From Symbiodinium natans (Eukaryota; Sar; Dinophyceae; Suessiales; Symbiodiniaceae), in the NCBI GenBank assembly GCA_905221605.1, contig CAJNDS010002657.1, positions 1,061,001 to 1,125,000 on the forward strand: a DNA stretch of 64,000 nt. The letters run 5' to 3'. The notes beneath the pieces are model-generated. The model was not told the origin of the DNA, did no database searches, and was given only the letters and a program-made list of their open reading frames with translations. Below are positions 8,544 to 18,699 of this stretch, piece after piece (within the stretch, counting starts at the first letter, position 1; each line of letters begins with the position of its first letter). The position numbers were made by a program, and so were the translations under genes.

Positions 8544-11500
8544 ATGTCTTCTCCTTCTGACCCTAGCAATCAAGCCAGCTCGGTGCTTGATTTGTCAAGT
8601 GCTTCAGCCACGGCATTGCCAGGTGGTGTTGGTTCGGATAGTGGTTCGGTTGCTAGTAGTTCAGCAGTTGAGGTCCGTGAAAGGTCCCCTCCTCTGACTA
8701 GACAAGCCTTGTCTAGACCTCGCAAAACTCATGAGCACTCAAGCCCTTACCCTAATCTAACCGCTCAAGCCTCATACACACAGAACATCCTGAATGTTGG
8801 AGCCTCTCCGCAAGAGGTTTTGGATGCACAGCGTTTAGCCGCAGCGCAAGCAGCGCAACATGTTGCTGATCATGCTGAACAGTTGCATGCCGCAAGGCTA
8901 GAGCATGTTGAGAATGAGGCTAGAGGTTTGGTTGAATCCACCGTTGAGCAAATGCGTGAGCAGTTGCAACAGTACGAACATCGCTATGATGAGATCCTTC
9001 AACAGGGTCGAATCTTGGAAGAACAGCTCTCTGTAGCTAAGGCCGAGCTAAGCAAGGCCGAAGCAGAACTTCAGGTCGCTCGTGCAGGGTACCAAGAGCT
9101 TGAAGCCGCCCTAACCAGCTGCCGGGGTGACAACAACTTGCTGAACTTCCAAAACACCCAGCTACGTGTCGAGTTGCAAGTCAAAGACCGCGAGATTCAG
9201 AGACTTCGCCAGGCTGCTGCAAGCGCCACGAGTCCTGGGTCTTCGCCTCCAACGTCTGCTCCTCGCCAGCCAGATAAGCCGCCGGTACTTGCGTCAAGTG
9301 CATGCTCTGGTGGGTTTAGTTGGGTACATAACGGTTCTAATGAGGATAGTAGTGGTGCACCTTCATTGCCGCAAGTTGTCAATGAGTCAGCCCCTTGCCC
9401 TCCTGCGACCGTCCCTCCTGCGACCGTTACCGATCCTCGTGTTGATCAGTTGATTGATGTCGTACAGCAACTGCTTGCCCAAAGAAATGGCACGGATCCA
9501 GGATGCAATGATGCATCTCCTGTTCATGAGATCGAAGAGCCTGAAAGGCAAGAGAAGCACATTGTTGACAGCCGAGCTTTGTTACATCTCAAGCTTGAGC
9601 CGGTTCCTTCCGACGCTGCTGGTTTCCGAGCCTGGAAAAACTCGTTGTTGGTCCAGATTGCCAAGCTTGACATGTCAGGCGAAGGTTTGGTTGTTGCATG
9701 GTTGTCTCGGTCTTTCACAGCTGAAAAAGAAGAGCTTACTGAATCAGGTCTTCTTCCTCGCCTTGATGCTTGGATTGCTGGAGAGATGACTTCCATGCGT
9801 GTGTTGAAGCAAGTGACTGAGTTGGCGCAAGAAGTTATCGCCTACGTTGAGTTGTGTGGCCAGACAGGGTCCCAGCCGAAAGGTCGATACATGCTTGCTC
9901 TTCTTGCTCGTCATTTCAGCATTGACCGCGTTCGAGGCACTGTGCTGACTGCTTCAACGTTGTTCCAGGTCGAAATTGGAGGAAACTCCATTCGAGATCT
10001 CCGGGATTTTGTGCAGCGCGTTCGGACTGTTCTGTATTCAATCCCAATAGGACAGAGGCCGGATGATCGCCTCACTGGCGAATGGCTCTTCCACCGTGTG
10101 AAGCACATTAGGAAGCTAGAACGTGTCATTGATGACATCAGAGAATCTGCGCCAGAATCCCGTCGTCGTGAGTGGAGTTACCTATGGAACAAGATACAAG
10201 ACGTCATCGTTCAAGAACGAGAAGACACCAATGCTCAGTCGGTAATCAAGTCCCTGCAGATTGCAGCTCCGCAGGCAAAGGCCAGGGGGGTACCTGCTGA
10301 GACCGAAGAGCCACCGCGAAGTCCTCCAGCGCCCAAGACTCCGCCAGAGGCTCCAGTGTCTACAACCCCAGCACCAACCCCTGAGCCTGAGGCGAGAGCA
10401 AAGCCAAAAGCAAAAAGCATGTCAGATGCAGAAAAGGCTAAGACGCCTTGCATTTTCTTCAGGATGGCATCTGGTTGCATGCACGGAGAGGACTGCAAGT
10501 ACAGTCATGACCCTGATAAGACACCTAAGGTTGACCCTAAGTCTAAGCCTAAGGCCGCCGCTCCCAAACCCAAATCCACAGGAGCCGTTGCGAAGGCAGT
10601 CGTGGCAATGATTGCCGCCTCAAGCGTGTGCAACATCCCTGGAAGCAACGCCGTTGGGTGGGCTGCGCACACAGCTGCTGGTCGGCATCTTGGATCGGCG
10701 CGGGCGTTGGCAGACCGGGGAATTCCGTCGGAGTCATACAGGTCGTTTCTTGCGCGCTCAGCGAGCCTTGTTACGTTCCACGCAGGCGGTGGACCTCAGC
10801 CCGGTTCGCAGAGCTTGGGATTTGCGTCCGACAATATGCCTCTCGCCATTCACTACATGTTGGACAACTGCCCAGTTGTTCGAAGCACTGGCTTGGATGT
10901 TGAATCTGGGAAGGCCTTCATATGGTTACCTGGTTCCCTTCCATTCTTCGCGCATGACTTGTCTAAGCTTCGGGTCGACTGCGCCGAAGAAGCCAAGCTT
11001 TATGCCAAGCGCACAGATGAGCATGTGCCGATCTTCACCAGCAAATGTCAGTTTGTCCATGGTCTTGCTGCGTCAGCTGATTCTCTTGACGAGTCGGGTG
11101 AGGAATGCCAAGAGCCTTCGCGTCCCGTTGCCCATGATCCAGCTGAAGAGTATGCCAAAGACCTCCTAACAAAGCGTGGTGATATTCAGCCCAATCAAGT
11201 TCGTAAGATCTTTGGACTTATGAAACGCGTTTCCGCATCCCGAGGGATTGAGCCGAGCGATGACACGTCCTTTGCAGTAGGTTGCTTCCGTCGAGGTGGT
11301 GTGGTCGGTCTACTGAAGTCCAAGAAAGGGGTCATCTGGTTTTCCGCCAAAGATCGACTTCGTGCCACGAAGCCTTGGACTGGTGTTCGACTTGCGATGG
11401 TCTTGTGTGCGGCAACAGATCCTGCTTCTCTCGAGCATGATGTTTTGGATGCTCTCATAGGAGTTGGGTTTCTACTGGACAATCTTCCGCTGGTTGATGT

Positions 11501-11957
11501 CATTCCCGCAGAAGTTGATTCGTCCGAGATACCTTCCTCTTCGTCAGGGGGGTTACCCAAAGAACATCTTATCGAAGCAAGCCCTGATGGTCCTGCTGCA
11601 TCTGCACTTCCTGAAGGGGACAAGCCTCTAGATTTGAGTCCACCTGGATTCCCCGTTGTGGATGATGCACATGTCAGTGATCGAGTTCGCAAACTGAGAG
11701 ATGAAGCTGTAAGTGTGAAGCATCGCTTCTTCCACTTCCCAAAGAACCCGTTCTGTGATGTGTGCAATCAATCCAAGCTCTTGTCCAGAAGAGTGTGTCG
11801 CAAGCCTCGTGATGAGGACTCTGCGCCCGCGTTGCTGGAAGCCTCGGAATTTGGAGAAGTCATCGCAGCTGATCACATTCATGTGTTCAAGTCACTCAGC
11901 GACTCCAACGCTCCCGGAAGAGAGTATGTTGTGTTCGAGCAGTGCCCTGTTCAATGA
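8544..11957 (+). CDS. Gag / protease-like / integrase-start polyprotein of element 1
   Basis: 1137 codons from ATG 8544. Residues 1-85 are Ser-rich. Residues 88-228 form a strong coiled coil. Residues 345-570 look like a Gag capsid domain (FRAWKNSLLVQIAK). Residues 636-655 are a CCCH finger, C636-x8-C645-x5-C651-x3-H655, in the nucleocapsid position. Residues 705-716, GWAAHTAAGRHL, occupy the place of the retropepsin active site, with His and Ala where Asp and Gly of DTG are expected. Residues 1060-1074 hold H-x3-H-x6-C-x2-C, the integrase zinc-binding motif. AADHIHV near 1110 carries the first catalytic Asp. The frame stops 27 residues later, so most of the integrase core, reverse transcriptase and RNase H are missing. 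Confidence 0.85.
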   Translation: MSSPSDPSNQASSVLDLSSASATALPGGVGSDSGSVASSSAVEVRERSPPLTRQALSRPRKTHEHSSPYPNLTAQASYTQNILNVGASPQEVLDAQRLAAAQAAQHVADHAEQLHAARLEHVENEARGLVESTVEQMREQLQQYEHRYDEILQQGRILEEQLSVAKAELSKAEAELQVARAGYQELEAALTSCRGDNNLLNFQNTQLRVELQVKDREIQRLRQAAASATSPGSSPPTSAPRQPDKPPVLASSACSGGFSWVHNGSNEDSSGAPSLPQVVNESAPCPPATVPPATVTDPRVDQLIDVVQQLLAQRNGTDPGCNDASPVHEIEEPERQEKHIVDSRALLHLKLEPVPSDAAGFRAWKNSLLVQIAKLDMSGEGLVVAWLSRSFTAEKEELTESGLLPRLDAWIAGEMTSMRVLKQVTELAQEVIAYVELCGQTGSQPKGRYMLALLARHFSIDRVRGTVLTASTLFQVEIGGNSIRDLRDFVQRVRTVLYSIPIGQRPDDRLTGEWLFHRVKHIRKLERVIDDIRESAPESRRREWSYLWNKIQDVIVQEREDTNAQSVIKSLQIAAPQAKARGVPAETEEPPRSPPAPKTPPEAPVSTTPAPTPEPEARAKPKAKSMSDAEKAKTPCIFFRMASGCMHGEDCKYSHDPDKTPKVDPKSKPKAAAPKPKSTGAVAKAVVAMIAASSVCNIPGSNAVGWAAHTAAGRHLGSARALADRGIPSESYRSFLARSASLVTFHAGGGPQPGSQSLGFASDNMPLAIHYMLDNCPVVRSTGLDVESGKAFIWLPGSLPFFAHDLSKLRVDCAEEAKLYAKRTDEHVPIFTSKCQFVHGLAASADSLDESGEECQEPSRPVAHDPAEEYAKDLLTKRGDIQPNQVRKIFGLMKRVSASRGIEPSDDTSFAVGCFRRGGVVGLLKSKKGVIWFSAKDRLRATKPWTGVRLAMVLCAATDPASLEHDVLDALIGVGFLLDNLPLVDVIPAEVDSSEIPSSSSGGLPKEHLIEASPDGPAASALPEGDKPLDLSPPGFPVVDDAHVSDRVRKLRDEAVSVKHRFFHFPKNPFCDVCNQSKLLSRRVCRKPRDEDSAPALLEASEFGEVIAADHIHVFKSLSDSNAPGREYVVFEQCPVQ

Positions 11958-12255
11958 CGCGTTGCCTTTACTTGAAGTTTGGCAAACCGTGATTCTTGGC
12001 ATCAAGCTTTTTGTGTCATGCAAATAATGAAGCTTGTGTCGCCATTATCCGAAAGGATATTCAGCTAAGCTGAGAAAGGTAATCCTTTGACGAAGGCCCT
12101 TTCAATCCGGAAATGGGCTCACGCACTAAAGTTGCTGCGCATTTCTACTAAACATCTGCCAGATGTTCCCAGCTAAGTGTGTTCGCCATCACCTAAAGCT
12201 TTGTTACAATTGCCTCTGGTGATAATGTTGCGATGGTTGTTCAGCTGAGCGATAC

Positions 12256-12690
12256 TTCCATCACTGTGCAACTTGCAGACACTCGGATGCCCAGCGGCCG
12301 CTCTCTTCATCCTTGTGTCATCCGAATGAGCTCTTGAAGAACTCGTTCCTAAACCACTGCCTATCCTCAATCTTGCACTGTGTGATGTCGGTGTTTGGCT
12401 GCTGCCTAGCGCCACTCTGACTCTGCGTGAGCACAGCTGTGCTTCTGATTGGGAGTAGTCACGAGTAGTCTTGTACAGTATCCATCATCGTGCTTTTGCA
12501 GACACTTGGATATGGGCCATCATCCCTGTGTCATCTGAATGAGTTCTTGAGGATCTCGTTCTGCACTCCTTGCCTGCCCTCAGCCTTGCACTGCGTTGTG
12601 TCAGTGTACGGCTGCTCCCAAGCGCCGCTCTGACTCCGCCTGAGCACAGTCCTGCACCGGTTGAGAGTAGTTTTGTATAGATCGCAGGTA
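12256..12690 (+). repeat. Imperfect 223-bp tandem duplication in element 1
   Basis: The series TTGCAGACACT, GTGTCATC, GAATGAG, TCTTGA, CTTGCACTG, GGCTGCT, GCGCC, CTCTGACTC and GAGCACAG occurs twice in the same order, offset by 223 bases (first TTGCAGAC at 12273, second at 12496). Copies differ by many substitutions, so the duplication is older than the insertion. It may be a structural or packaging region. Confidence 0.8.
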
Positions 12691-12883
12691 GAATTACCTT
12701 AAAGGTTTATTGAGTCTACGTTTCAGCCTGATCACCTGAGATACCGGATTCAATTTGTACATGGCTAAGCCTGTACTTCAATCGACAGTAGGTTTGGCTG
12801 CAGAGTTGAGCTCGTAGCTGTTGCTTCCTGAAGTCCAGAATCGAGCTTCAAATGAGCTCTAGGACTTGAGAATCTGCAAACAT

Positions 12884-12892
12884 GAAGGGGGG
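12884..12892 (+). promoter_or_regulatory. Polypurine tract of element 1
   Basis: GAAGGGGGG lies directly before the 3' LTR start AGTTGAA, the expected place and composition of the plus-strand primer of LTR elements. Confidence 0.8.
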
Positions 12893-13115
12893 AGTTGAAG
12901 AATCACGAGCTTCCTTCCTGTAAAGTAATGTATGTATAGTCATGTTATGCAGATCAGGATGGCTTACCTTCTGACTTTTGGCTCAAGATGAAAAAGGGCC
13001 GCTCTGAGAGCGGGTTGTACGTAGGGTCGAGGGCTGTGTTGTCAACCCTTTGTGGTTCTTCCTCTTGTTGCCTTGTTCTCTTAGCTCAGGCATCAGAGTT
13101 TTGAGTCTTTCAACT
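12893..13115 (+). repeat. 3' LTR of element 1
   Basis: 223 bp, identical to 7466-7692 except for a 4-base shortening (GTTGTCAACCC versus GTTGATCCCCAACCC). It is followed by the right target duplication TTTCC (13116-13120). Confidence 0.95.
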
Positions 13116-13239
13116 TTTCCATGATGTTTTTTTTGAGGTGCGCGCCCTAAATCCGTGCATGACCCCTATACGTCAACCCAACGCCGATAAAAGGTTCGCA
13201 AGGTGCGAATGAAGTCTTACCAATTGCAACAGCCCAGGC

Positions 13240-13450
13240 AGGCTTTAGGGTTTAGGTTAGAGGTTTAGGGTTTAGGGTTTAGGGGTTTGGGCCGCGGGTG
13301 GGAGGAGGCTGGTTCCTGGTGTGGGACGTGCTCATGGGGTTCATGGGTTTGTAACCCTAACCCCTAACCCCTAAACCCTAAACCCTAAACCCTAAACCCT
13401 AAACCCTAAACCCTAAACCCTAAACCCTAAACCCAAACCCTAAACCCTGG
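13240..13450. repeat. Telomere-type arrays in opposite orientation
   Basis: A short TTTAGGG run (13245-13290) is followed after a small unique island by about 13 CCCTAAA units (13355-13450). This gives a G-strand/C-strand inverted pair able to fold back. Confidence 0.85.
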
Positions 13451-13574
13451 GATTTCCGTGTGTCTCTGATTTTGGGCTATACGCAAACCCAATTGTGCCA
13501 ACTGACGCCCCAGAGCTGGAGGGGGCCCCTGGTCAGGCCCTGTAAAACAGGGGTGTTAGGGGAAACGCAATTTT

Positions 13575-14215
13575 TTGAGTGACGTGCACATATATGTATA
13601 TATATATATATATATTTATGTATTTATTTTATTTATTTATTTATATTCATATTTATTTATATTTATATTTATATTTACATTTATATTTATATTTATATTT
13701 ATATTTAGATTTATATGTATATTTATTTTTATATTTATATATTTATGTTTGTATGTATATATATATATATACACACGTACATATACATGTCCATATAGAC
13801 ATCAGCGTTTTAACAGATGATCAACATACCGAAGCATGCACATATGCATCTATGTAAATGAAAGGTCGCCCTCATGTCAAAGATAGTGCTTGGGAATGCG
13901 TGGAACTATACAAGTAGGCTAGACATTAGCGTTTTACATTCCAGGTTGTCATTTGGAGAGGGGCTTTGTTTTAGGTTTTGAATATTCATGTTATATATTA
14001 TATTATATTATATTATATTATATTATATTATATTATATTATATTATATTATATTATATTATATTATATTATATTATATTATATTATATATTATATATATA
14101 TATATATATGCACGTGTAAAGATGTATATATGCTACCCCCCCCCCCCCACCTGCATATGCATATATACATATATATATATAACATATATATATATATATG
14201 CGTGTGAATGCAAAG
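13575..14215. repeat. AT microsatellites and a (TATTA)n tract
   Basis: (AT)n, TTTATATT-type repeats (13590-13775), about 18 copies of TATTA (13995-14085), (AT)n and a C-run (14137-14149). Open frames rich in Tyr, Ile, Leu and Phe here are simple-repeat translations. Confidence 0.95.
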
Positions 14216-15560
14216 GTATATATTCCTGTACTATGCAGCCGACTAGGCTCGGGTATTGAATGTTTCAGGATATTCATGTTAGCTAGTGATACACTTTCAG
14301 CTGCTTCTTTCCGACGACTCCCTGCAACTGTACTGTATGGCTGGCCGCTTGCTGAAGTCGGTATACATAGTGACAGTGTGATACTGACATTCGCTGCGGT
14401 CCTCATTCAAGTCATCTATATCAGAGCCAACCTATCTTAGTTGGAAGCTGACAGGTTTGGGAGTTGGTGGCTTGTAAGCCGCGTTGCCGCCTCAAGGTCC
14501 TTCGTGTTGGTTGAGCCTGGCGAGCGTGGCGCTTCATTCCGTTTCTTCGAAAAATGTGGTCTTGGTTGATATTTCGCGGGATTGTAGGAGAAAAGTGGAA
14601 GCTGTGGGGGCGTGGACGCTGTGCCTGCAGCATGACCTCAACACAGCCCACGAGCAAATTCCGCTGGACACATACCATATCTTCTAAACACCTGCGCCCC
14701 ACAGCCACAAAAGCACAAAACCGGACGCGGATGCTGTTTTTTTTCGTCGAAGCCTGGGATCTGTACAAGTGAATTCAGCAAACAAGGGTGCCCTGTATTA
14801 TGTATTGTGTTAGGTTGGGGGTATGAAGTGGTCGGGGGGTCATACTACTTCGTAGCAGCAGAGTAGGGAGTTAGGGCATCAGGGAGAGAGGTGCCCCATA
14901 TATATATCACCCACGACAAGCCTTTACGGGATGATGTAAGGGGTACTCACTTCCTTGAATGCCCCGCCCAGAACTAGCTTAGGAAACTTGGTGAGTGAAT
15001 ACGCAGACCTTTGAAGCACCTAAAATCGAAGCCTTGGCTGAGTTAGGAGGAGGACGACCAGGAGGATGGCAAGAATGCAGAGGACGGGCGGGACACATGC
15101 GCGCCAGCCATACAATTCTTTTTGATAATTCGGGGTCAATTCTTGAGGTTTAGGGTTGAAGGGTTGAGGGTTGAGGGTTTACTTTTTCTGAAAATCCTTG
15201 CACTTGAACCCTAACAAGTGCTTCAAGCCATCATCTCGCATGTCTCAAGCCATAGGAGCGGCGAATAGAACTTGGGCCGATTCCACCCGCCCCTCCCCTT
15301 GATATCGCCCCAGCCCCAAAGGACAAACAATTGCCCGCAATGTAACCGGATTGTTTCCTACAAGGTCCCTTTTTTTGGGAAGGTGATTCGCCCAAAACCG
15401 GAAACACCTGAACACCCTCAGTCCCTCAACCCTAAGGCCCGAAGGCTCGGAACCCTGAGAGATCTGCCACTGCAAACCCCCTGAACCCCAAACCCTAAAC
15501 CCTAAACCCTAAATCCCAAACCCTATAAACCCTTGCGGCCTCATTCCCTTTAACCCCCAA
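14216..15560. other. No supported gene
   Basis: Overlapping frames on both strands at 14198-14772 have no recognisable motif. The part 15110-15180 and 15480-15530 has degenerate telomere-type repeats. An expressed region with untranslated exons cannot be excluded. Confidence 0.4.
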
Positions 15561-17300
15561 CCTTAATCATTCATGCGGTTGGGGGTACTTCTCTCAGCAG
15601 GGGTACTTCTCAGGAGGTCCCAAAAAGCCCAGCAGAGTTTGGCAGACATGTACTGTACATGTTTCAGCACATTTTCGAAGAAAAATATAAAAGAAAAATG
15701 AAGCAGATTTCGGAAGAATAGCAAATTATGCGGAAGATGTCCGAAGAAATGTGTACGATGTAGACGATAGTTTTGAGCAACATATCCGCAAGAGAGTTTC
15801 AATGGACCGCTGTCACGATGTAGACGATAGTTTCGAGCACACTGTCATTTGCAGGTTGGTAAACTGAGAGGGTTTCACCTTCAAGGCGTGGGGGTTGTGT
15901 AGTCCTTGCTAGAAGCCCCGTCCCAAACAGCAGGGAGGGCGATGTTGAGGGTTTAGGGTTCAGGGGTTCAAGGTACCCCGCAAGCTCTTAAAACTCCTGG
16001 AGCAAGCAGGCCCAGTACAAGGTTTAGGGGTGTTTAAACAATCCCAGAAAGCCCCAAGAAAATATGCGCGTACCAGCCGGTCACCGAAAGTTAGCATTCA
16101 TGCTCAGGCTACGTGTTCGGCGCATCTCCTTATACCTCCATTCCTGCCCACCACCCCGCCCCCCCCAATGTATTCGTAGGAGTCAAAGAATGTCTTGCAC
16201 ATCCCTCGGAAGGCTTCGGAATCATGTGGGAGTTCTTCCAACATTCTTCCAAATACTGCGTGGTTTCTTCGAAATTCTTCGGCATCCTTGGGGAATATTC
16301 TTGTGTATGTGCGTGGTTTCTTCGAAATTCTTCGGCATCCTTGGGGAATATTCTTGTGTATGGAAGCTGCGCATACATACTAACTTCCTCAAGTCTTCGA
16401 CTTTCCTCGGAATTCTTCGAACTTCTTCGAGGTTCTTCGATGCTTTTTTCGAAATTCTTCGAAATTCTTCTAAATTCTTCGGAATTCTTCGGAATTCTTC
16501 GGAATTCTTCGGAATTCTTCGGAGTTCTTCGAAATTCTTCGGAATTCTTCGCTTAGGTGTGCGTTTTTGTTGCCCGTTTTTAGCCGGGTGGGTTGGAATC
16601 ATTCGGAATGAGTCTGTCTCTGTTATCATGTGGGATTGAAATCTTGGTTTGGCAAGGGCCTGGAGACAAAGCAAACCAGCAGCCCGCCAAGCGCCACCAA
16701 GTCACCAAGCACGGAGTGCAACCCCTAGACTCCCAACCACAGTGTAGATTTTTCATGAGGGAAATTAGGAAATCTTGGTTTTGCACGGGCCTGAAGACAA
16801 AGAAGCTTTTTGATGTTTAATTCGCAGCGAGGGCAGTCCCAAGCCTAGCAGAAAGTGGAGAGACAGGCTATGAGCCGAAAGTTACAAATACCAGCAAGCC
16901 ACCAAGTACCACCACACCCCCTAGCCCCCCCAACCAAAACTTATGATTTTCTCCCCACATACCCCCCTCGACCCGCGACATTTAGCAATCACGCTCTTTA
17001 TGTTCAAGGCTGCTTATTCAGTGCCCCTCTTTAGATCTCATTCTTCCCCTCCACCAAGTTATTCATAAGGTTCAAGAGAACTGAAGTATCCAGAAGTTTT
17101 CTGAACATTGTAGAAGATGTCGGAAATATCTGAAGAATGAGGCAGAATGAAGAAGTTGTCGGAAAAATCTGAAGAATGAGGCAGAATGAAGAAGTTTGGT
17201 GACGATTTCAGAAGAAAACAGGAACATTACAGCAGATTTCAGCGCATATGAGCAGAATTTCGGATATTTAGGCAGAAAATTGCACATTGGTCAGCAGGTT
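15560..17300. repeat. TTCTTC/GAAGAA minisatellite region
   Basis: The central part (16451-16551) is a 10-bp tandem repeat AATTCTTCGG with near-perfect register. A 53-bp direct duplication (starts about 16259 and 16312, each with TCGGCATCCTTGGGGAATAT) precedes it. Complementary GAAGAA-rich sequence lies at 15660-15770 and 17085-17290, including two copies of TGAAGAATGAGGCAGAATGA. Ser/Phe-rich open frames follow from the repeat. Confidence 0.85.
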
Positions 17301-17493
17301 TCAGCAGGCTGACAAGTACCCTTCTGAAAAACCCCCCTATTCTTGGAGAAGACTTAAGCCCCAACCTCCGACTTGAAGCGAAAGGCTGACACCCTAAACC
17401 CATGAATTTAGGGTTTAGGGTTTAGGGTTTAGGGTTTAAGGTTAGGGTCCTAAACCCTAAACCCTAGAGGCCCCAAACCCTCATGCAACATAG

Positions 17494-17558
17494 GAGTTGG
17501 TCCTGGCAGACTTCGACGCGCTTCCGGTGGAGTTGCTCCGGAGGCACATGAAACAGAG
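17494..17558 (+). CDS. Candidate exon, unknown protein
   Basis: After ACATAG the plus frame reads ELVLADFDALPVELLRRHMK and runs to CAGAG|TTTAGGG, where telomere-type repeat begins. The acidic then basic amphipathic composition is protein-like. Function is unknown. Confidence 0.45.
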
Positions 17559-17588
17559 TTTAGGGTTTAGGGTTTAGGGCTTAGGGTT

Positions 17589-17665
17589 TAGGATGTATAT
17601 AAGGTTCCTTCTGAATATTGGTGAGTGTATATACTGGGTGTCCTTTTGGGGATACAAGGAATATT
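17589..17665. repeat. Dispersed repeat G, copy 2
   Basis: This matches 5190-5285 block by block, including TATATAAGGTTCCTT and GGGTGTCCTTTTGGGG. It again precedes a coding-like island. Confidence 0.55.
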
Positions 17666-17812
17666 TGAGATGTTCAAACTTTCCGAAATTTCTCGTCAAC
17701 TTTCATCGGAGACAATGTCTTCCGCATGCTCTCGTTCTACGTGTTAATCAAGTTCGCTCTGTCCGCTTGATGCACGTGAAGGACTTGGAGCGGCTTCGTG
17801 GTGTGTTTTAGA
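17660..17812 (+). CDS. Candidate exon(s), unknown protein
   Basis: One frame reads EMFKLSEISRQLSSETMSSA (about 17668-17740). A second overlapping frame reads NQVRSVRLMHVKDLERLRGV to a stop at 17812. A frameshift or a tiny intron between the two would join them. The function is unknown. Confidence 0.3.
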
Positions 17813-18010
17813 TTTTCGCCTCTTGCTGGGACAGCTCTTCGGAGACTCCAGGGATACAAGGAAGATAAACCTTACTTCACATGGGTTCGTAGAGTCCTTC
17901 TTGTGAGGGATCGGTCAAGGCCTCAGGGTTTGGAATTTTGAGTTTACCCTAAACCCTAAACCCCAAACCTTGAAGATCCGAAGCTTGCCCTGAACCCAAG
18001 ACCCCAAGTT

Positions 18011-18200
18011 TCCCCGGCTTTTGGACAAGAATCGTGTCAGCGATCACACTCGACTTCGCAGTAGTGTGATGCGTGAAGTTGGCTTTAAGGCTTACGCACT
18101 AACCCCTAAGCCCTAAACCCTAAAGCCTACATGCTATACTCCGAGCTTCCGAATTGTGATTGGGTGGTCTTGGGTCTTAACACTACGGCGTCCTGCTGAC
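18011..18200 (+). CDS. Two candidate exons, unknown protein
   Basis: 18015-18100 reads RLLDKNRVSDHTRLRSSVMR and EVGFKAYA. 18131-18200 reads YSELPNCDWVVLGLNTTAS. CCCTAAA units lie between them. The first resembles the island at 5305-5398. Borders are approximate. Confidence 0.4.
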
Positions 18201-18412
18201 CAACGCTACGCTCGTACAAACCAAAGGATTGAGGGTTTAGGGCTTATAGGGTTTAGGGTTCAAGGTTTAGGTTTGGGATCCTAACCCTGAATCCTAAACC
18301 CTATTCCAGGAGGCCTATACACCCTAAACCATTCTCTCAAAAGCCCACTTGGAGGATCGAGGCACCTTAATTGGGGTAAGTGTGGGTACCTTACCTGATA
18401 ATTTACGAAAAT

Positions 18413-18487
18413 AGGGGACCCCTAAATCCCCAAAAAGGAGGATCCCCTATAAATGGACCCCAATAAGGTCCCCCTATTATCGTAACC
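18413..18487. mobile_element. Hairpin element family B, copy B2
   Basis: Terminal inverted repeats TTACGAAAATAGGGGACC and GGTCCCCCTATTATCGTAA enclose about 38 bp, a complete small palindromic element. It is the cleanest copy of family B in the window. Confidence 0.75.
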
Positions 18488-18695
18488 CCCACCTATAACC
18501 CACAAACTATGATGGTTAACTATAACTGTACTTGCGCAACTGCACTTATAAACATATTAGGGCACTTAGAGGGGCTTATAAGTGGGTTATGAGTACAGTT
18601 ACCCTAAACCCTAAACCCTAAATCCTAAACCCTAAACCCTAAACCCTAAACCCTATAAGTACAGTTCTAATTGGTTCGTAGGTACCATGAACCCC
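18488..18695. mobile_element. MITE family A, copy A2, with telomeric array
   Basis: It contains AACTGTACTT, the core GGGCACTTAGAGGGGCTTAT and right-end sequence GGTACCATGAACC. About 7 CCCTAAA units (18601-18655) interrupt the right arm, with AGTACAGTT present both just before and just after the array. Confidence 0.65.
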
Positions 18696-18699
18696 AGAT

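Larger units (their letters stand above)
11958..12892 (+). other. 3' non-coding region of element 1
   Basis: No long frame is present. The missing pol genes probably reflect an internal deletion near 11940, because the coding sequence stops abruptly after the integrase start. An imperfect 223-bp tandem duplication and a terminal purine tract are contained. Confidence 0.7.
7466..13115 (+). mobile_element. LTR retrotransposon element 1 (Copia-type, non-autonomous)
   Basis: Two direct LTRs bound the element (7466-7692 and 12893-13115). Both begin AGTTGAA and end TTCAACT, and the element is flanked by the identical 5-bp target duplication TTTCC (7461-7465 and 13116-13120). A primer-site-like GGTTATCAGG follows the left LTR and a purine tract precedes the right LTR. 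Inside lie a HAD-like ORF and a Gag-to-integrase-start polyprotein. Reverse transcriptase and RNase H are absent, so it must use enzymes of a relative. The LTRs differ only by a 4-base length change near 7614, so the insertion is young. Confidence 0.95.

Noticed and set aside
10261-11169. Overlapping frames inside the 8544-11957 polyprotein
   Set aside because: They are shadows in other frames of a long, motif-bearing reading frame.
13575-14259. Open frames rich in Tyr, Ile, Leu and Phe (13575-13857, 13953-14259)
   Set aside because: They are translations of AT microsatellites and the TATTA repeat.
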